Shown here: piece by piece, positions 42,964 through 52,304 of the stretch
Position numbering within the stretch: the stretch's first letter is position 1
Layout: each line of letters starts with the position of its first letter
DNA from: Bradyrhizobium cytisi
Lineage (GTDB): Bacteria > Pseudomonadota > Alphaproteobacteria > Rhizobiales > Xanthobacteraceae
Length of the DNA stretch: 64,000 nucleotides
Reading direction: 5' to 3'
NCBI RefSeq assembly: GCF_008123515.1
Contig: NZ_VSSR01000033.1
Location: 1-64,000, forward strand
Made by a program: the position numbers and the translations under genes
The notes under the pieces: generated by a model
The model's input: the letters and a program-made list of their open reading frames with translations, nothing else
Told to the model about the DNA's origin: nothing
The model's database searches: none

Positions 42964-44325
42964 GGTCTCTTCCGCCGGCTCGTCGTCGCCAGACGAGCCG
43001 AATAGCGCCATCAGCACCACGAAGGTCGCGACCCACACCATGCGCGCGCCATAGCGGTCGTGCGGGCCCGAGATCACGCCGCAGATGAAGGCATTGCCGA
43101 GCAAGGCCAGCGTCACGGTCGCCGCCAGCAGCGTCAGATCGTCCAGCCGGCGATTTGCGAGTGCGTGTCCGAGGAGCCCGACCAGCGCCAGCATCGAGAC
43201 CAGCGCGACGGGGACGTGCAGCCAGTTGACGTAGTCGAAATTGACGCCCCGGTTTTGCTGGCGCGCCGCGCGCATCGGCGCCACTTGCGCAGGGATGTAG
43301 CGTTCGATGATGCCGTAGGTGTGCGGGATCCAGACACTGGCGCCTTCGCCGGTTGCGACATGCAGCAATTGCTGGCCCATCGCCCGCAGCGCTGCACCGG
43401 CCTGCCACGCAGGATAGTCGGCGACCGAGTGCACGACGATGTTGCCCATCTCGTCGTTGAGCCCCTCGAAGCGGCCGAGCGTGTTGAACATGCTGGTGCC
43501 CCACAGGAACTCGTCGGCTGTCGCCGGCAGCTCGTTGCGATAGGGACAGAGCTTGAAACTCTCATGCGGGCAGTGATCGCCAAGATAGCGCGCGACGATG
43601 CCGTCCTGCATCATGCGGCCGAAGGCGACGCCATAGCCGCCGGGCGTCCAGGCCCATTTGCCCGACAGCGCGTGGTTCGCCGAGATCAGCATCAGGCCGC
43701 CCACGACGATTGTCAGGCTCGCCTGGGCCAATCCCGCAATCGGGAGGCGACGCCCGAGGAACGGCCGCGCCATCCAGCCGGCGACGCAGAGCCCGAGCAG
43801 CACGCCGAGCGTGGCGCTGTGGGTCGCGGCGGCAAAGGCGGTGAAGCCGAACAGCGAGACTTTTTCGAGCACCGAAGTCCGGCTTGCACCAGTGATCAGC
43901 AGGAACAGCGACAGGATCGAAAGACCCGCAAAGATGTCGGTGAGCAGCATGCTGGCGAGCCAGGGCAGCGCGGTCGACAGCATCAGCAGCAGGCTGATCG
44001 CGACGAAGCGGAATGTCTGCATCAGCCCCAGCACGCGCAGCGTCAGCTGCAACAGCCATAGCGTCGCCAGCGACTGGACCGCGAGGTTGATCCAGAAGCC
44101 GAAATTCTCGCCGTAGTGCAGATAGAGGCCGAACACGGTGGAGCGGCTGGGGACGAGATAACCTTCGTACCAGCGCGCCAGATAGCCGCCGGTATCCCAT
44201 TGCAATAGCGGATAGCCGTTCCAGAAGGCCGGCGCGATCATGATGAGGGGCAGAGCCACCGCCGCCAGCCGCAGCCAAAACGTACCCGCGGCGCGCGCGC
44301 GCAATTGATCGGTTGTGATGCTCAA
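42844..44325 (-). CDS. Polytopic membrane protein of unknown function
   Basis: About 493 residues with some ten membrane helices. The first helix (LRLAAVALPLIMIAPAFWNG) is followed by a loop YPLLQWDTGGYLARWYEGY that recalls the Asp-containing loop of GT-C glycosyltransferases, but no family can be named. A large loop in the middle (residues about 230-380) has conserved-looking CPHESFKLCPYRNELPATAD. No ATG fits; a TTG at 44325 behind GGGACGGAGCGGA gives LSITTDQLRARAAG as N-terminus. The last 40 codons overlap the convergent hydrolase gene and are soluble and charged. Confidence 0.72.
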   Translation of the reverse strand: MSITTDQLRARAAGTFWLRLAAVALPLIMIAPAFWNGYPLLQWDTGGYLARWYEGYLVPSRSTVFGLYLHYGENFGFWINLAVQSLATLWLLQLTLRVLGLMQTFRFVAISLLLMLSTALPWLASMLLTDIFAGLSILSLFLLITGASRTSVLEKVSLFGFTAFAAATHSATLGVLLGLCVAGWMARPFLGRRLPIAGLAQASLTIVVGGLMLISANHALSGKWAWTPGGYGVAFGRMMQDGIVARYLGDHCPHESFKLCPYRNELPATADEFLWGTSMFNTLGRFEGLNDEMGNIVVHSVADYPAWQAGAALRAMGQQLLHVATGEGASVWIPHTYGIIERYIPAQVAPMRAARQQNRGVNFDYVNWLHVPVALVSMLALVGLLGHALANRRLDDLTLLAATVTLALLGNAFICGVISGPHDRYGARMVWVATFVVLMALFGSSGDDEPAEETSAAPCQEIQHAGLVDLVADRAHVVAARNIEHFRTGDDRS

Positions 44326-44601
44326 ATCCGCTCCGTCCCTGTCCGGACCATGCCCGCAATCACGGTTGGGGCGAAATTCACCAATAGTTTGACGCCGCCC
44401 GGCTTGAATTTGGCGAGACTCTGACCATTTTGAGCCGACCTTGCCGCCTGGGGGCGTTCTGAGAAACCGTTGTGTTTCAACGTGTTGGCGGGCTCTCACG
44501 AGGCAAGGCACTGTTCACTCTCAGGCAAGCCCGTCAGGACTTTGTCGCCTAGACTGTGTTATAGAACCAGCCAAACGAGCCAATTCGAAAGAGCAGATCC
44601 C

Positions 44602-45426
44602 ATGGCAGTGCATCAGGTCAATCCGGGAGCAAAGCTTGCGTCGCTCGATCCGATCTGGGAGCGGATCCGGGGCGAGGCGGAGGACATTGTCCATCGCGAG
44701 CCCGAGCTTGCGACCTTCATCTATTCGACGGTGCTGCATCACAGCCGCCTGGAAGACTCGGTGATCCACCGTCTCGCCGACCGGCTCGATCATGCCGCGC
44801 TGTCGGGCGATCTGGTGCGCCAGACCTATGACGAGGCGCTGCGCGACGATCCCGATCTCGGCAATGCCTTCCGCGCCGATCTCGTCGCCGTCTACGACCG
44901 CGATCCCGCGACCTCGCGCTTCATCGACCCCTTGCTCTACTTCAAGGGCTTTCACGCGATCCAGACCCATCGCCTCGCGCACTGGCTCTTGCTGAAGGGC
45001 CGCAAGGATTTTGCGTATTACCTCCAGAGCCGCGCATCGGCGGTGTTCCAGACCGACATCAATCCCGCCGCGCGTATCGGCCGCGGCATCTTTCTCGACC
45101 ATGCCACCGGCTTCGTCTGCGGCGAGACCGCTGTCATCGAGGACGACGTCTCGATCCTGCACGGCGTCACGCTCGGCGGCACCGGCAAGGAGAACGAGGA
45201 CCGCCATCCCAAGATTCGCCACGGCGTGCTGATCGGCGCCGGCGCAAAGATCCTCGGCAACATCGAGATCGGCCATTGCGCGCGCATCGCGGCCGGCTCG
45301 GTTGTGGTCAAGCCGGTGCCGCACAACGTCACGGTTGCGGGCGTGCCCGCCAAGATCGTCGGCGAGGCCGGCTGCGCCGAGCCGTCGCGCACCATGGACC
45401 AGATGATCAACGCGATGGGGCTTTAG
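44602..45426 (+). CDS. cysE: Serine O-acetyltransferase
   Basis: A 274-residue enzyme that acetylates L-serine with acetyl-CoA, the first step of cysteine synthesis. The N-terminal helical SATase domain covers residues 1-140, with YFKGFHAIQTHRLAHWLL holding the catalytic-domain hinge. The left-handed beta-helix follows, with DINPAARIGRGIFLDHATGF and GGTGKENEDRHPKI as active-site segments (Asp and His of the dyad). The start at 44602 is placed by homology; no clear Shine-Dalgarno stands out. It is followed by a terminator and then the DUF3126 gene. Confidence 0.94.
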   Translation: MAVHQVNPGAKLASLDPIWERIRGEAEDIVHREPELATFIYSTVLHHSRLEDSVIHRLADRLDHAALSGDLVRQTYDEALRDDPDLGNAFRADLVAVYDRDPATSRFIDPLLYFKGFHAIQTHRLAHWLLLKGRKDFAYYLQSRASAVFQTDINPAARIGRGIFLDHATGFVCGETAVIEDDVSILHGVTLGGTGKENEDRHPKIRHGVLIGAGAKILGNIEIGHCARIAAGSVVVKPVPHNVTVAGVPAKIVGEAGCAEPSRTMDQMINAMGL

Positions 45427-45435
45427 AGGCGCGTT

Positions 45436-45458
45436 AAGGGCCGGATTTTCCGGCCCTT
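45436..45458 (+). terminator. Intrinsic terminator after cysE
   Basis: AAGGGCCGG (45436-45444) pairs with CCGGCCCTT (45450-45458) around ATTTT; TTCCGTCCCC follows, giving a short pyrimidine tail. Confidence 0.65.
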
Positions 45459-45547
45459 TCCGTCCCCAAATTCTTTGGCAATTCATGCTGGCGGTTCGCC
45501 GCGTCTCGTCCTAAAACCCGCCGACCAATTTTGATCGGAGACTTGCC

Positions 45548-45766
45548 GTGGACGTCAAAGAAGTCAGAAAGCTCGATGCGTATCTGAAGCGCGTATTCGG
45601 CAATCCCAAGATCCGCGTCGTGCCGCGGCCGAAGAAGGACGACTCCGCCGAGGTCTATATCGGCGAGGAGTTCATCGGCGTGCTCTTCGTCGACGACGAG
45701 GACGACGATCGCTCGTTCCAGTTCCAGATGGCGATCCTGGAAGACGATCTGGTCGAGCAGGAATAG
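45548..45766 (+). CDS. DUF3126 family protein
   Basis: A 72-residue acidic protein of the small alphaproteobacterial DUF3126 family. It begins MDVKEVRKLDAYLKRVFGNP and includes AEVYIGEEFIGVLFVDDEDD, which predict a helix followed by a beta-sheet. The family is often found next to cysE, as here, 121 bases after it. The start, read as GTG or ATG at 45548, follows GGAGACTTGCC. The function is unknown. Confidence 0.88.
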   Translation: MDVKEVRKLDAYLKRVFGNPKIRVVPRPKKDDSAEVYIGEEFIGVLFVDDEDDDRSFQFQMAILEDDLVEQE

Positions 45767-45862
45767 GCGCGGGGCATTCCGTAAGCGGGGGACCTCTGGC
45801 CCTCACGAATTGGTGTCTGCGGCGGCAATGCGATCTGTTGTCCGTCCGCCTACATCCCGCTC

Positions 45863-47056
45863 ATGAGAGCCGTGCTGATCTCGGGAGCAGGGATTGCGGG
45901 TCCCACCCTTGCATTCTGGCTGAAGGCCGCCGGTTACGAGCCGACGTTGGTCGAACGTGCGGCTGCGCCGCGCAGTGGAGGCTATGTCATCGACTTCTGG
46001 GGACTCGGCTACGATATCGCCGAGCGGATGGGACTGATCCCGGCCATCACCGCCGCCGGCTACCACGCCCAGGAGATGCGGATCGTCGGAGTTGACGGCC
46101 GCCGGATCGCAGGCTTCGGCACCACGGTTTTCAACGAACTCACTGGCGGCAGATACGTGACGCTCGCGCGAAGCGATCTGTCCCGACTTCTGCTGGAGAA
46201 GATCAGCGGGTCGACCGAAGTCATTTTTGACGACCAGATCGTCGCCATGGAGGAGCAAGCCGACGGCGTCCGGGTCCGGCTGCGAGGTGGCGGTGAGCGT
46301 CGATATGATCTGGTTGTCGGGGCGGATGGCTTGCATTCGTCGGTTCGACGGCTGGCGTTCGGACCGCAAGAGTCGTTCGAGAAACGTCTCGGCTACGCCG
46401 TCGCGGCGTTTCAGACCAGCGGTTATCGGCCGCGCGACGAGAACGCCTACATCATATACGGACAGCCGGGGCGGATGATCGGGCGCTTTGCGCTACGAGA
46501 CGATCGCACCCTTTTTCTCTTCGTGTTCGCGGCCGATATTGATGATGTCGCCACCTCTCCGGGCGAACACAACGCGGTTATCCATCGCGTCTATGGCAAG
46601 TGCGGCTGGGAATGTCCGCACATCCTCGCGGCTTTGGATGCTGCGAATGAACTGTATTTTGACCGCGTGAGCCAGATTCGAATGCAAGGATGGTCGCGCG
46701 GCCGCACCGTTCTGATCGGCGATGCTGCGTTCTGCGTTTCTCTCCTCGCCGGCCAGGGCTCGGCGCTCGCGATGATCTCAGCATATGTTCTTGCCGGTGA
46801 GTTGCTGAAGGCAGACGGAGATTACCAGCATGCTTTCGGCGCCTACGAATCCCGCCTTCGCGTCTATATCGGTCGCAAGCAGCAAGGTGCCGAGCGCTTC
46901 GCCGCCGCCTTCGCGCCGAAGACCCGATCCGGGCTGTGGTTCCGCAACCAGGTCGTCAGGGCATTCGCATTACCAGGTATTGCAAAGCTCGCAATCGGCA
47001 GGGACATCGCCGATCGGTTGGATCTTCCCGCCTATGACTGGCGCTTCCCCGGATAG
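45863..47056 (+). CDS. FAD-dependent monooxygenase (PHBH-like)
   Basis: A 397-residue class A flavoprotein. The N-terminal GAGIAGPTLAFWLKAAGYEP binds the ADP part of FAD, GADGLHSSVRRLAF is the DG motif near residue 155, and GDAAFCVSLLAGQGSALAMI near 290 closes around the flavin. SGGYVIDFWGLGYDIAERMG is characteristic of the tetracycline/rifampicin-monooxygenase-like subgroup. It may oxidise a polyketide, antibiotic or aromatic metabolite. It stands alone between the DUF3126 gene and the convergent TPR regulator. Confidence 0.88.
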   Translation: MRAVLISGAGIAGPTLAFWLKAAGYEPTLVERAAAPRSGGYVIDFWGLGYDIAERMGLIPAITAAGYHAQEMRIVGVDGRRIAGFGTTVFNELTGGRYVTLARSDLSRLLLEKISGSTEVIFDDQIVAMEEQADGVRVRLRGGGERRYDLVVGADGLHSSVRRLAFGPQESFEKRLGYAVAAFQTSGYRPRDENAYIIYGQPGRMIGRFALRDDRTLFLFVFAADIDDVATSPGEHNAVIHRVYGKCGWECPHILAALDAANELYFDRVSQIRMQGWSRGRTVLIGDAAFCVSLLAGQGSALAMISAYVLAGELLKADGDYQHAFGAYESRLRVYIGRKQQGAERFAAAFAPKTRSGLWFRNQVVRAFALPGIAKLAIGRDIADRLDLPAYDWRFPG

Positions 47057-47197
47057 GTAGATCTCGGCCCACGTGCTGCAACTCGATGGGCGCGCAGAAT
47101 CGGCGGCGCAAGGCCCCGGAGGATGCAGCAGTTTCGGCTGTGAGACGCTCGCCAGGATTCCAGAAGCGAAGTGGCGGGCTGGAATCCCTTGGGACCA

Positions 47198-48958
47198 TTA
47201 TTCTGGCAGACCCGCCAACCTCAGACCTTCATAGAAGCGATTACGCTCCTGCCAGAACGCAGCGTTGCGCGAGGATTCCGATGCTTTCAGGCCGCTGACC
47301 GTGTGGCCGGGAATGCGCTTCTGGTATTCGACGAGATTGTTCCTGGCCTGCTCGCTGCGCCCGTGCAGGGCGTCGATCGCCGCCAGCCATTGCCAGGCAA
47401 AGCCATTTTGCGGACTGTTGATCGTCGCCAGGCGCATGTGCGCGTAGGCCGCCTCGTCATGACGCAGGTGGAATTCGGCCATTCCCAGCGTGAACTGGCC
47501 AAGGCTGACCTGTTCGGCATCGAGTGGATCAAGACGTAGCGATAGCATGACTGGCGCGGCTACTTCTTCCGGACGGCCCTGTTGCAACCTCAGAAAACCT
47601 AGCCGCTGCAGCGCCCGCGGCTGGTCCGGATAAAGTGACAGCACGCGTTGGATCGCCTGGTCTGCTTCGTCGATCCGACCTTGCGCGGACAGCACCAGGC
47701 TTCGCACGTAGTTTGCGCGGGGATCGTTTGGCTGCAGCGCCAATGAACGCTCGATCGCTTGCGCGGCGAACGCGGTCTGGATGTCCGGCGCGTTGCTCCA
47801 GCGCGTCAGCACCTCGGTGATGTGACTAAGCGCAAGTCCCGCCAGCGCAGAGGCGGAGTCGGGGTCTATCTGTAACGCCTGCTCGAACAGGGCGCGCGCC
47901 CGCTGCGGCTCCTCTCGCGTATGGATCCGCTTCAGCAGGCGCCAGCCCCGAAGCGCGGGATCGATAGCGGCAAACATGCGCCCGGCATAAGGCCTGTCGA
48001 AGGGCGTCTCGGCCTCGTCAATGCGTACTTTCAGCTCGTTGGCAATGCGCGCCGTGACGTCCCGGCGCCAATTCCACCCGGCTTGTTCTGCATAGTCGAA
48101 CCGGCCCGACCACAACAGCGCGCCGGTGGCACTCGCCTGCAGTTTCAGCGCGATCGAGACGGCTTCGCCCTGCCTCTCAACGCTGCCACTCAAAACGTAG
48201 GCGACCCCCAGTCGGCGGCCGACACCCTGTGCGTCGCCATCGTCACCAGCCGGCAAATGGCCTGTTGGGTATCCGATCACGAGCGTGTCGGGCAGGCGCG
48301 ACACTTCAATGGTGACATCCTCGCTCACGGCCTCAGCGAGGTCAGCGGCGTTGTCACCACCGACACCGACAAGCGGCAAAACCGTGATCGTGTTCTTGCT
48401 GACGACCGCGTCGTTTTGGCCGCGATGCGCAAACCCGAACCAGAGTACTCCGGCAAGCGACACGGTACACACGGTGACGAATGCAGACAGCCACAGCACT
48501 GATCCGCGGCGCGGCGGCACCCGCGAAGAGCCGTGACGGTCGACGGTACCCGCACCGCGTTCGACCGCTTCATCGGCAGACGGTGTATCGACAGGAAGCG
48601 CGTCCAGCAAATAGCCACGGCGAGGTACGGTCTTGATCCGGCGTTGATCGCCGTCTCCAAATACGGCTCGCAGTTCGCTGATGCATTGAACCAGGGAATC
48701 ATCGGTTACCGCCACGTCGGGCCAAACCGCTTCAATGAGCTCGTCCTTGGTCAACAGCCGGCCGGGGTGACGGGCGAGGTAAACCAGCAGCGCAAAGCTC
48801 TTCGGACGCAAGGCAATTACGCTGCCGCCGACACGCAATTCGCCACGGTCCATGTCGACGTCAAAATCGGCAAAGCGAAGAACGCCACGGGGAATCGGGC
48901 CCAGTTCGTCGCCACCAGCCGCGCGCGGCTCGGTTTTCGTGCCAATTTCGGCGTTCAT
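47198..48958 (-). CDS. Membrane-anchored winged-helix regulator with TPR domain (CadC-like)
   Basis: A 586-residue protein in three parts. Residues 25-120 form an OmpR/CadC-type winged helix (PKSFALLVYLARHPGRLLTK, then DELIEAVWPDVAVTDDSLVQ). Residues 153-177 are a single membrane segment. The outer part has a TolB-like/adenylate-cyclase-associated beta region (GVAYVLSGSVERQG) and then TPR repeats from about residue 330 to 560 (ARALFEQALQIDPDSASALA and similar). Such one-component regulators sense a signal in the periplasm and bind DNA. It is divergent from the Tat amidase, its most likely target. Confidence 0.88.
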   Translation of the reverse strand: MNAEIGTKTEPRAAGGDELGPIPRGVLRFADFDVDMDRGELRVGGSVIALRPKSFALLVYLARHPGRLLTKDELIEAVWPDVAVTDDSLVQCISELRAVFGDGDQRRIKTVPRRGYLLDALPVDTPSADEAVERGAGTVDRHGSSRVPPRRGSVLWLSAFVTVCTVSLAGVLWFGFAHRGQNDAVVSKNTITVLPLVGVGGDNAADLAEAVSEDVTIEVSRLPDTLVIGYPTGHLPAGDDGDAQGVGRRLGVAYVLSGSVERQGEAVSIALKLQASATGALLWSGRFDYAEQAGWNWRRDVTARIANELKVRIDEAETPFDRPYAGRMFAAIDPALRGWRLLKRIHTREEPQRARALFEQALQIDPDSASALAGLALSHITEVLTRWSNAPDIQTAFAAQAIERSLALQPNDPRANYVRSLVLSAQGRIDEADQAIQRVLSLYPDQPRALQRLGFLRLQQGRPEEVAAPVMLSLRLDPLDAEQVSLGQFTLGMAEFHLRHDEAAYAHMRLATINSPQNGFAWQWLAAIDALHGRSEQARNNLVEYQKRIPGHTVSGLKASESSRNAAFWQERNRFYEGLRLAGLPE

Positions 48959-49110
48959 TCGGCACTCTTTCGGGTGTCGTGGCGCCAACGCGCCTAGGCT
49001 CGGCCATCGACACAGAACGCGGCGCTGCCCACGTCATGCTGACCCGCGATGCTAGTCCAAATCGAGGGTCGCGGGAATGGCGTGCCGGATCGGCGCGGAG
49101 GGAGCCAACC

Positions 49111-50694
49111 ATGACAATGAACCGACGTTTCCTTCTAGGGGCAGCCGCCAGCACGGTCGCGACCATGACCGTGGCCCCGTTCACCCCAGCTTTCGGCCAA
49201 AAGGCCATGCGCTCGTCCGCTTCCGAGCCAGGTCTGGACTATGCCAATGCAAGCGAGTTGCGGGCGCTGCTCGACGCACGCAAGATTTCGGCGACCGAAG
49301 TGTTCGAGCACGCGGTTGGCCGGATCGAGGCACTCGATTCCCGCATCAATGCCGTGGTTGTGCGCGACTTCGACTGCGCCCGGGCGGTTGCGCGCGAAGC
49401 CGATGCCGCGCTCGCCCGCGGCGAACGCCGGCCGTTGCTCGGAATACCGATGACAGTCAAGGAAGCGTTCAATGTCGGGGGCTTGCCGACCACCTGGGGC
49501 TTGCCAATGGGCCGCGACTGGCGGGCCGCCGAAGACGCCGTTGCGGTCGCCCGCCTCAAGGCCGCGGGAGCCGTGATCCTGGGCAAGACCAATCTCGCCA
49601 CCGCGATCGCCGACTGGCAAAGCTTCAATCCGATTTACGGCACCACCAACAATCCCTGGGACCTCACGCGCACGCCCGGTGGCTCCTCCGGCGGATCGGC
49701 GGCCGCGTTGGCGGCCGGATATGTGCCGTTGGAGCTTGGCTCCGACATAAGCGGCTCGCTGCGAGTGCCCGCGCATTTGTGCGGAGTGTTCGCTCACAAG
49801 CCCACGTCCAATCTGGTCCCCCAGCGCGGTCACGCGCCGCCTCGTTCACCAGCATTGGCAACCGACCTGACCAGCGGGCTTGGCGTTTGCGGACCGATGG
49901 CCCGCACCGCCGCCGATCTTTCGACCACGCTCCACGTGATCGCCGGTCCCGACGAATACGAGGCGCGCGCTTACCAGCTTGCGCTTCCCGCGCCGCGACA
50001 TGAAGCGCTACGGGACTTCCGCGTGCTTGTGCTGGATAGTCATCCTCTGTTGCCGGTGGCGAGCGAGATACGGGCCGCACTCGATCAGCTTGCGGGCCGG
50101 CTCACGGCGACCGGCGCGAAAGTCGCACGGTCCAGTCCGCTCGTCCCGGATCTCGCTGAGTCTGCACGCCTGCATACCCGCATGGTGCGCAACTTTAACG
50201 CATTCGGCCGGTCCCCCGAATTCTTCACGAAAATTCGAGAGGACGCCGCAGCGCTGAAGCCGGATGACGATAGTCTCAAGGCGTGGCGAACACGCGCGCC
50301 ACTGCTGAGCCACCACGAGTGGATGGCCGCGGAAATCGCGCGGGCCCGCCTGCGCCAGAAATGGGCCGGTCTGTTCCGGGAATACGACGTCGTTCTCTGT
50401 CCGCCGTTTTCCGTGACGGCGTTCCCGCACGACCAAACGCCGGATATGGAGGATCGAACGATCGATATCGACGGCGAGACTCATCCCTATCCGTCGCTGA
50501 TTGTCTGGGCGACGGTCGCGACGCCTCCGGGCCTGCCTGCGACGGTGATGCCGGTCGGCCGTTCGAAGGCAGGGCTTCCCATTGGCGCGCAAATCATCGG
50601 CCCATTGTTCGAAGACCGCACTCCGCTTGCCTTCGCTCAACTGCTCGAAAGAGAGTACGGGGGATTTGCAAGGCCGCCCGAAATCCCGCTTTGA
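49111..50694 (+). CDS. Exported amidase (amidase-signature family)
   Basis: A 527-residue amidase. The N-terminus MTMNRRFLLGAAASTVATMT has a twin-arginine motif and a hydrophobic core ending at FTPAFGQ, so export by the Tat path is likely. The catalytic Lys lies in PMTVKEAFNVGG, the cis-serine motif is GGSSGGSAAALAAG and the nucleophile Ser is in GSDISGSLRVPA. GGAGGGAGCC precedes the ATG. It could act on amides, peptides or cell-wall material in the periplasm. It is divergent from the winged-helix/TPR regulator. Confidence 0.9.
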   Translation: MTMNRRFLLGAAASTVATMTVAPFTPAFGQKAMRSSASEPGLDYANASELRALLDARKISATEVFEHAVGRIEALDSRINAVVVRDFDCARAVAREADAALARGERRPLLGIPMTVKEAFNVGGLPTTWGLPMGRDWRAAEDAVAVARLKAAGAVILGKTNLATAIADWQSFNPIYGTTNNPWDLTRTPGGSSGGSAAALAAGYVPLELGSDISGSLRVPAHLCGVFAHKPTSNLVPQRGHAPPRSPALATDLTSGLGVCGPMARTAADLSTTLHVIAGPDEYEARAYQLALPAPRHEALRDFRVLVLDSHPLLPVASEIRAALDQLAGRLTATGAKVARSSPLVPDLAESARLHTRMVRNFNAFGRSPEFFTKIREDAAALKPDDDSLKAWRTRAPLLSHHEWMAAEIARARLRQKWAGLFREYDVVLCPPFSVTAFPHDQTPDMEDRTIDIDGETHPYPSLIVWATVATPPGLPATVMPVGRSKAGLPIGAQIIGPLFEDRTPLAFAQLLEREYGGFARPPEIPL

Positions 50695-50892
50695 TTTGCC
50701 TCGCGACAGCAGCTGCCGCGACGAGCGACAGCAAGATCAAAGCGACGGTGCCGCTCCATGAACGCGCGGCAAGGCATCTGGATGTGCGGCCGCATCGTTC
50801 AAATCGATCGCGCCCACGATGCCATTGTGCCTCTGTTTTGCCCGACGGGTCAAGCCTGATTTCGTAGAAAGAGAATTCAGGCCGATGCTCGG

Positions 50893-50916
50893 CTACTGTG
50901 CATGGGGTTGTTTTCG
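50893..50916. repeat. 24-base exact repeat, copy 2
   Basis: Identical to 6077-6100. It lies 28 bases from the stop of the minus-strand gene at 50944; CGATTTTTTCTATT follows on the plus strand. A GCCCGACGGGTC palindrome lies about 50 bases to its left near 50843. Confidence 0.7.
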
Positions 50917-50943
50917 ATTTTTTCTATTGCGGTGGGTCCGCGC

Positions 50944-51663
50944 TCAGCGTCGCGGCCCGCCCAATTGCGCCGTCAGCTTCTCCATCGCGTCCGCGACGTC
51001 GCGCCATTGCGACAGCCAGCTGCGCGGAAAGCGGAAGGTGAGGTCGGCGCCGCCGACGCGGCGCTCGGCGAGGCACATGCCGGGCGTGGCACCATCGCGC
51101 GTGCAGCGCGCAGTGAGCGCGGGGCTCGTCGCGGAATAAAAATCCTCGCTGCCATAGGGCGTGTCGCTGCGGAACATCCGCATCGTCAGCCCGTCGTCCG
51201 GTGTCGCCGCAGCCTGGTCGAAATAGCGCGGATAGATCGTCGCGGTTCGCTGCTCGGGCGACAGCGCATCGTGATGCGCTGCGATGGAGAGGAAAATGCG
51301 GTCGATCGGCTGCATCGTCGTGTCCACCGTTTCAGCGGTCACGTGCCTCGGTCCATTGGGCGCTTCCAGCGAGGGATAGAGGAAATCGAGATCGATGCGC
51401 TCCTGCGGTCCGGAGTGCCGCTGGATCTTCATCCGGATCGCCGGTATCGGCAGGTTGAACAGCGTTCCGCCGACGCTGACCGGCAGCTTGTCCGGCGCGT
51501 CCGCGCCGCCCGTGCTCCAGGTCGGCCACAGCAGATAGGCAACCAGCGCGATTGCGCTCGCCGCGAATGCGCCGGTGAGCGCAAACGGCACGAGATGCGC
51601 CCGGGTGCGCATCCTTGCGCTTGTCCTGGATGAGCGGGGAGAGGTTACCGAAAACACCGTCAT
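50944..51663 (-). CDS. Hypothetical protein with one membrane anchor
   Basis: A 239-residue protein (222 if translation starts at 51612, which has an upstream AGGAC). One helix (LVPFALTGAFAASAIALVAYL) anchors it, leaving a periplasmic domain of about 185 residues. That domain has LPIPAIRMKIQRHSGPQERI and LDFLYPSLEAPNG, and two cysteines near the end (ARCTRDGATPGMCLAER) that could form a disulfide. No family is recognised. It is alone, convergent with the Tat amidase. Confidence 0.78.
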   Translation of the reverse strand: MTVFSVTSPRSSRTSARMRTRAHLVPFALTGAFAASAIALVAYLLWPTWSTGGADAPDKLPVSVGGTLFNLPIPAIRMKIQRHSGPQERIDLDFLYPSLEAPNGPRHVTAETVDTTMQPIDRIFLSIAAHHDALSPEQRTATIYPRYFDQAAATPDDGLTMRMFRSDTPYGSEDFYSATSPALTARCTRDGATPGMCLAERRVGGADLTFRFPRSWLSQWRDVADAMEKLTAQLGGPRR

Positions 51664-51887
51664 GACGTCGCGCAAATGGGCCCGGGGGTCGGCCGGTGGC
51701 CGACGAATCACCGGCGAATATGCCACGTGGCGGCGATATCGCGGAGGGTTCCCGGCTACCAGGAACGGGTGAGGGCTCTGCGTGGGCCGGACGGCAGCGT
51801 TAACCTTCGCTTAAGGATAATGTAGCGTTAACCGGCACGATTTGTCACAGGAAGGCTCCTCGCGTTGCGTATGGGCGGACTGTTCCG

Positions 51888-52217
51888 ATGACACCTGAAG
51901 CTTTCAATACTCTCTTCTCGATCGGCATCGGCTTCGCGCTCGCGGGCGCGCTCGCAAACGGATACCAGGCGATGTCGCAACGGCCCGCCGGTTTCGGGCT
52001 GTTGCAGGAGGGCGTGGCTCCCAGGACGTTTGCGGCGGTGCCGTTCCTGGTGTTCGCGGCGCCCTTCATCATCATGCGCAACACGCTGCGCGGCATGCGG
52101 CTGGAAAGCCGCCGCTTCGAGTTCGTGATGATGGCGACCGTCATCGCCGGCTTCTGGAGCATGATGAGCGGCACCTTCTTCCTGATGACGCTGCGCGCGA
52201 CCGGTGTTTTGGGCTGA
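51888..52217 (+). CDS. Small hypothetical membrane protein
   Basis: A 109-residue protein with three predicted helices: IGIGFALAGALANGYQAM, TFAAVPFLVFAAPFIIM and VMMATVIAGFWSMMSGTFFL. A short basic segment (RNTLRGMRLESRRFEF) lies between the second and third. Start and strong GC3 bias support coding. It precedes the gamma-carbonic anhydrase gene by 87 bases on the same strand. The function is unknown. Confidence 0.8.
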   Translation: MTPEAFNTLFSIGIGFALAGALANGYQAMSQRPAGFGLLQEGVAPRTFAAVPFLVFAAPFIIMRNTLRGMRLESRRFEFVMMATVIAGFWSMMSGTFFLMTLRATGVLG

Positions 52218-52304
52218 CGCCTTGCAGGGCTGCGTGGCGCGGCGGCCCTTTGCCTCCGCGCCGTCGTTTCGCTATGGCTGGGGTTGACGCGACAGGAGAC
52301 CTCC

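Noticed and set aside
44326..44601. Possible SAM- or serine-related riboswitch before cysE
   Set aside because: The leader has a small hairpin (CGTTGTGTTTCAACG) but none of the conserved cores of SAM-I, SAM-II or other sulfur riboswitches that I know.
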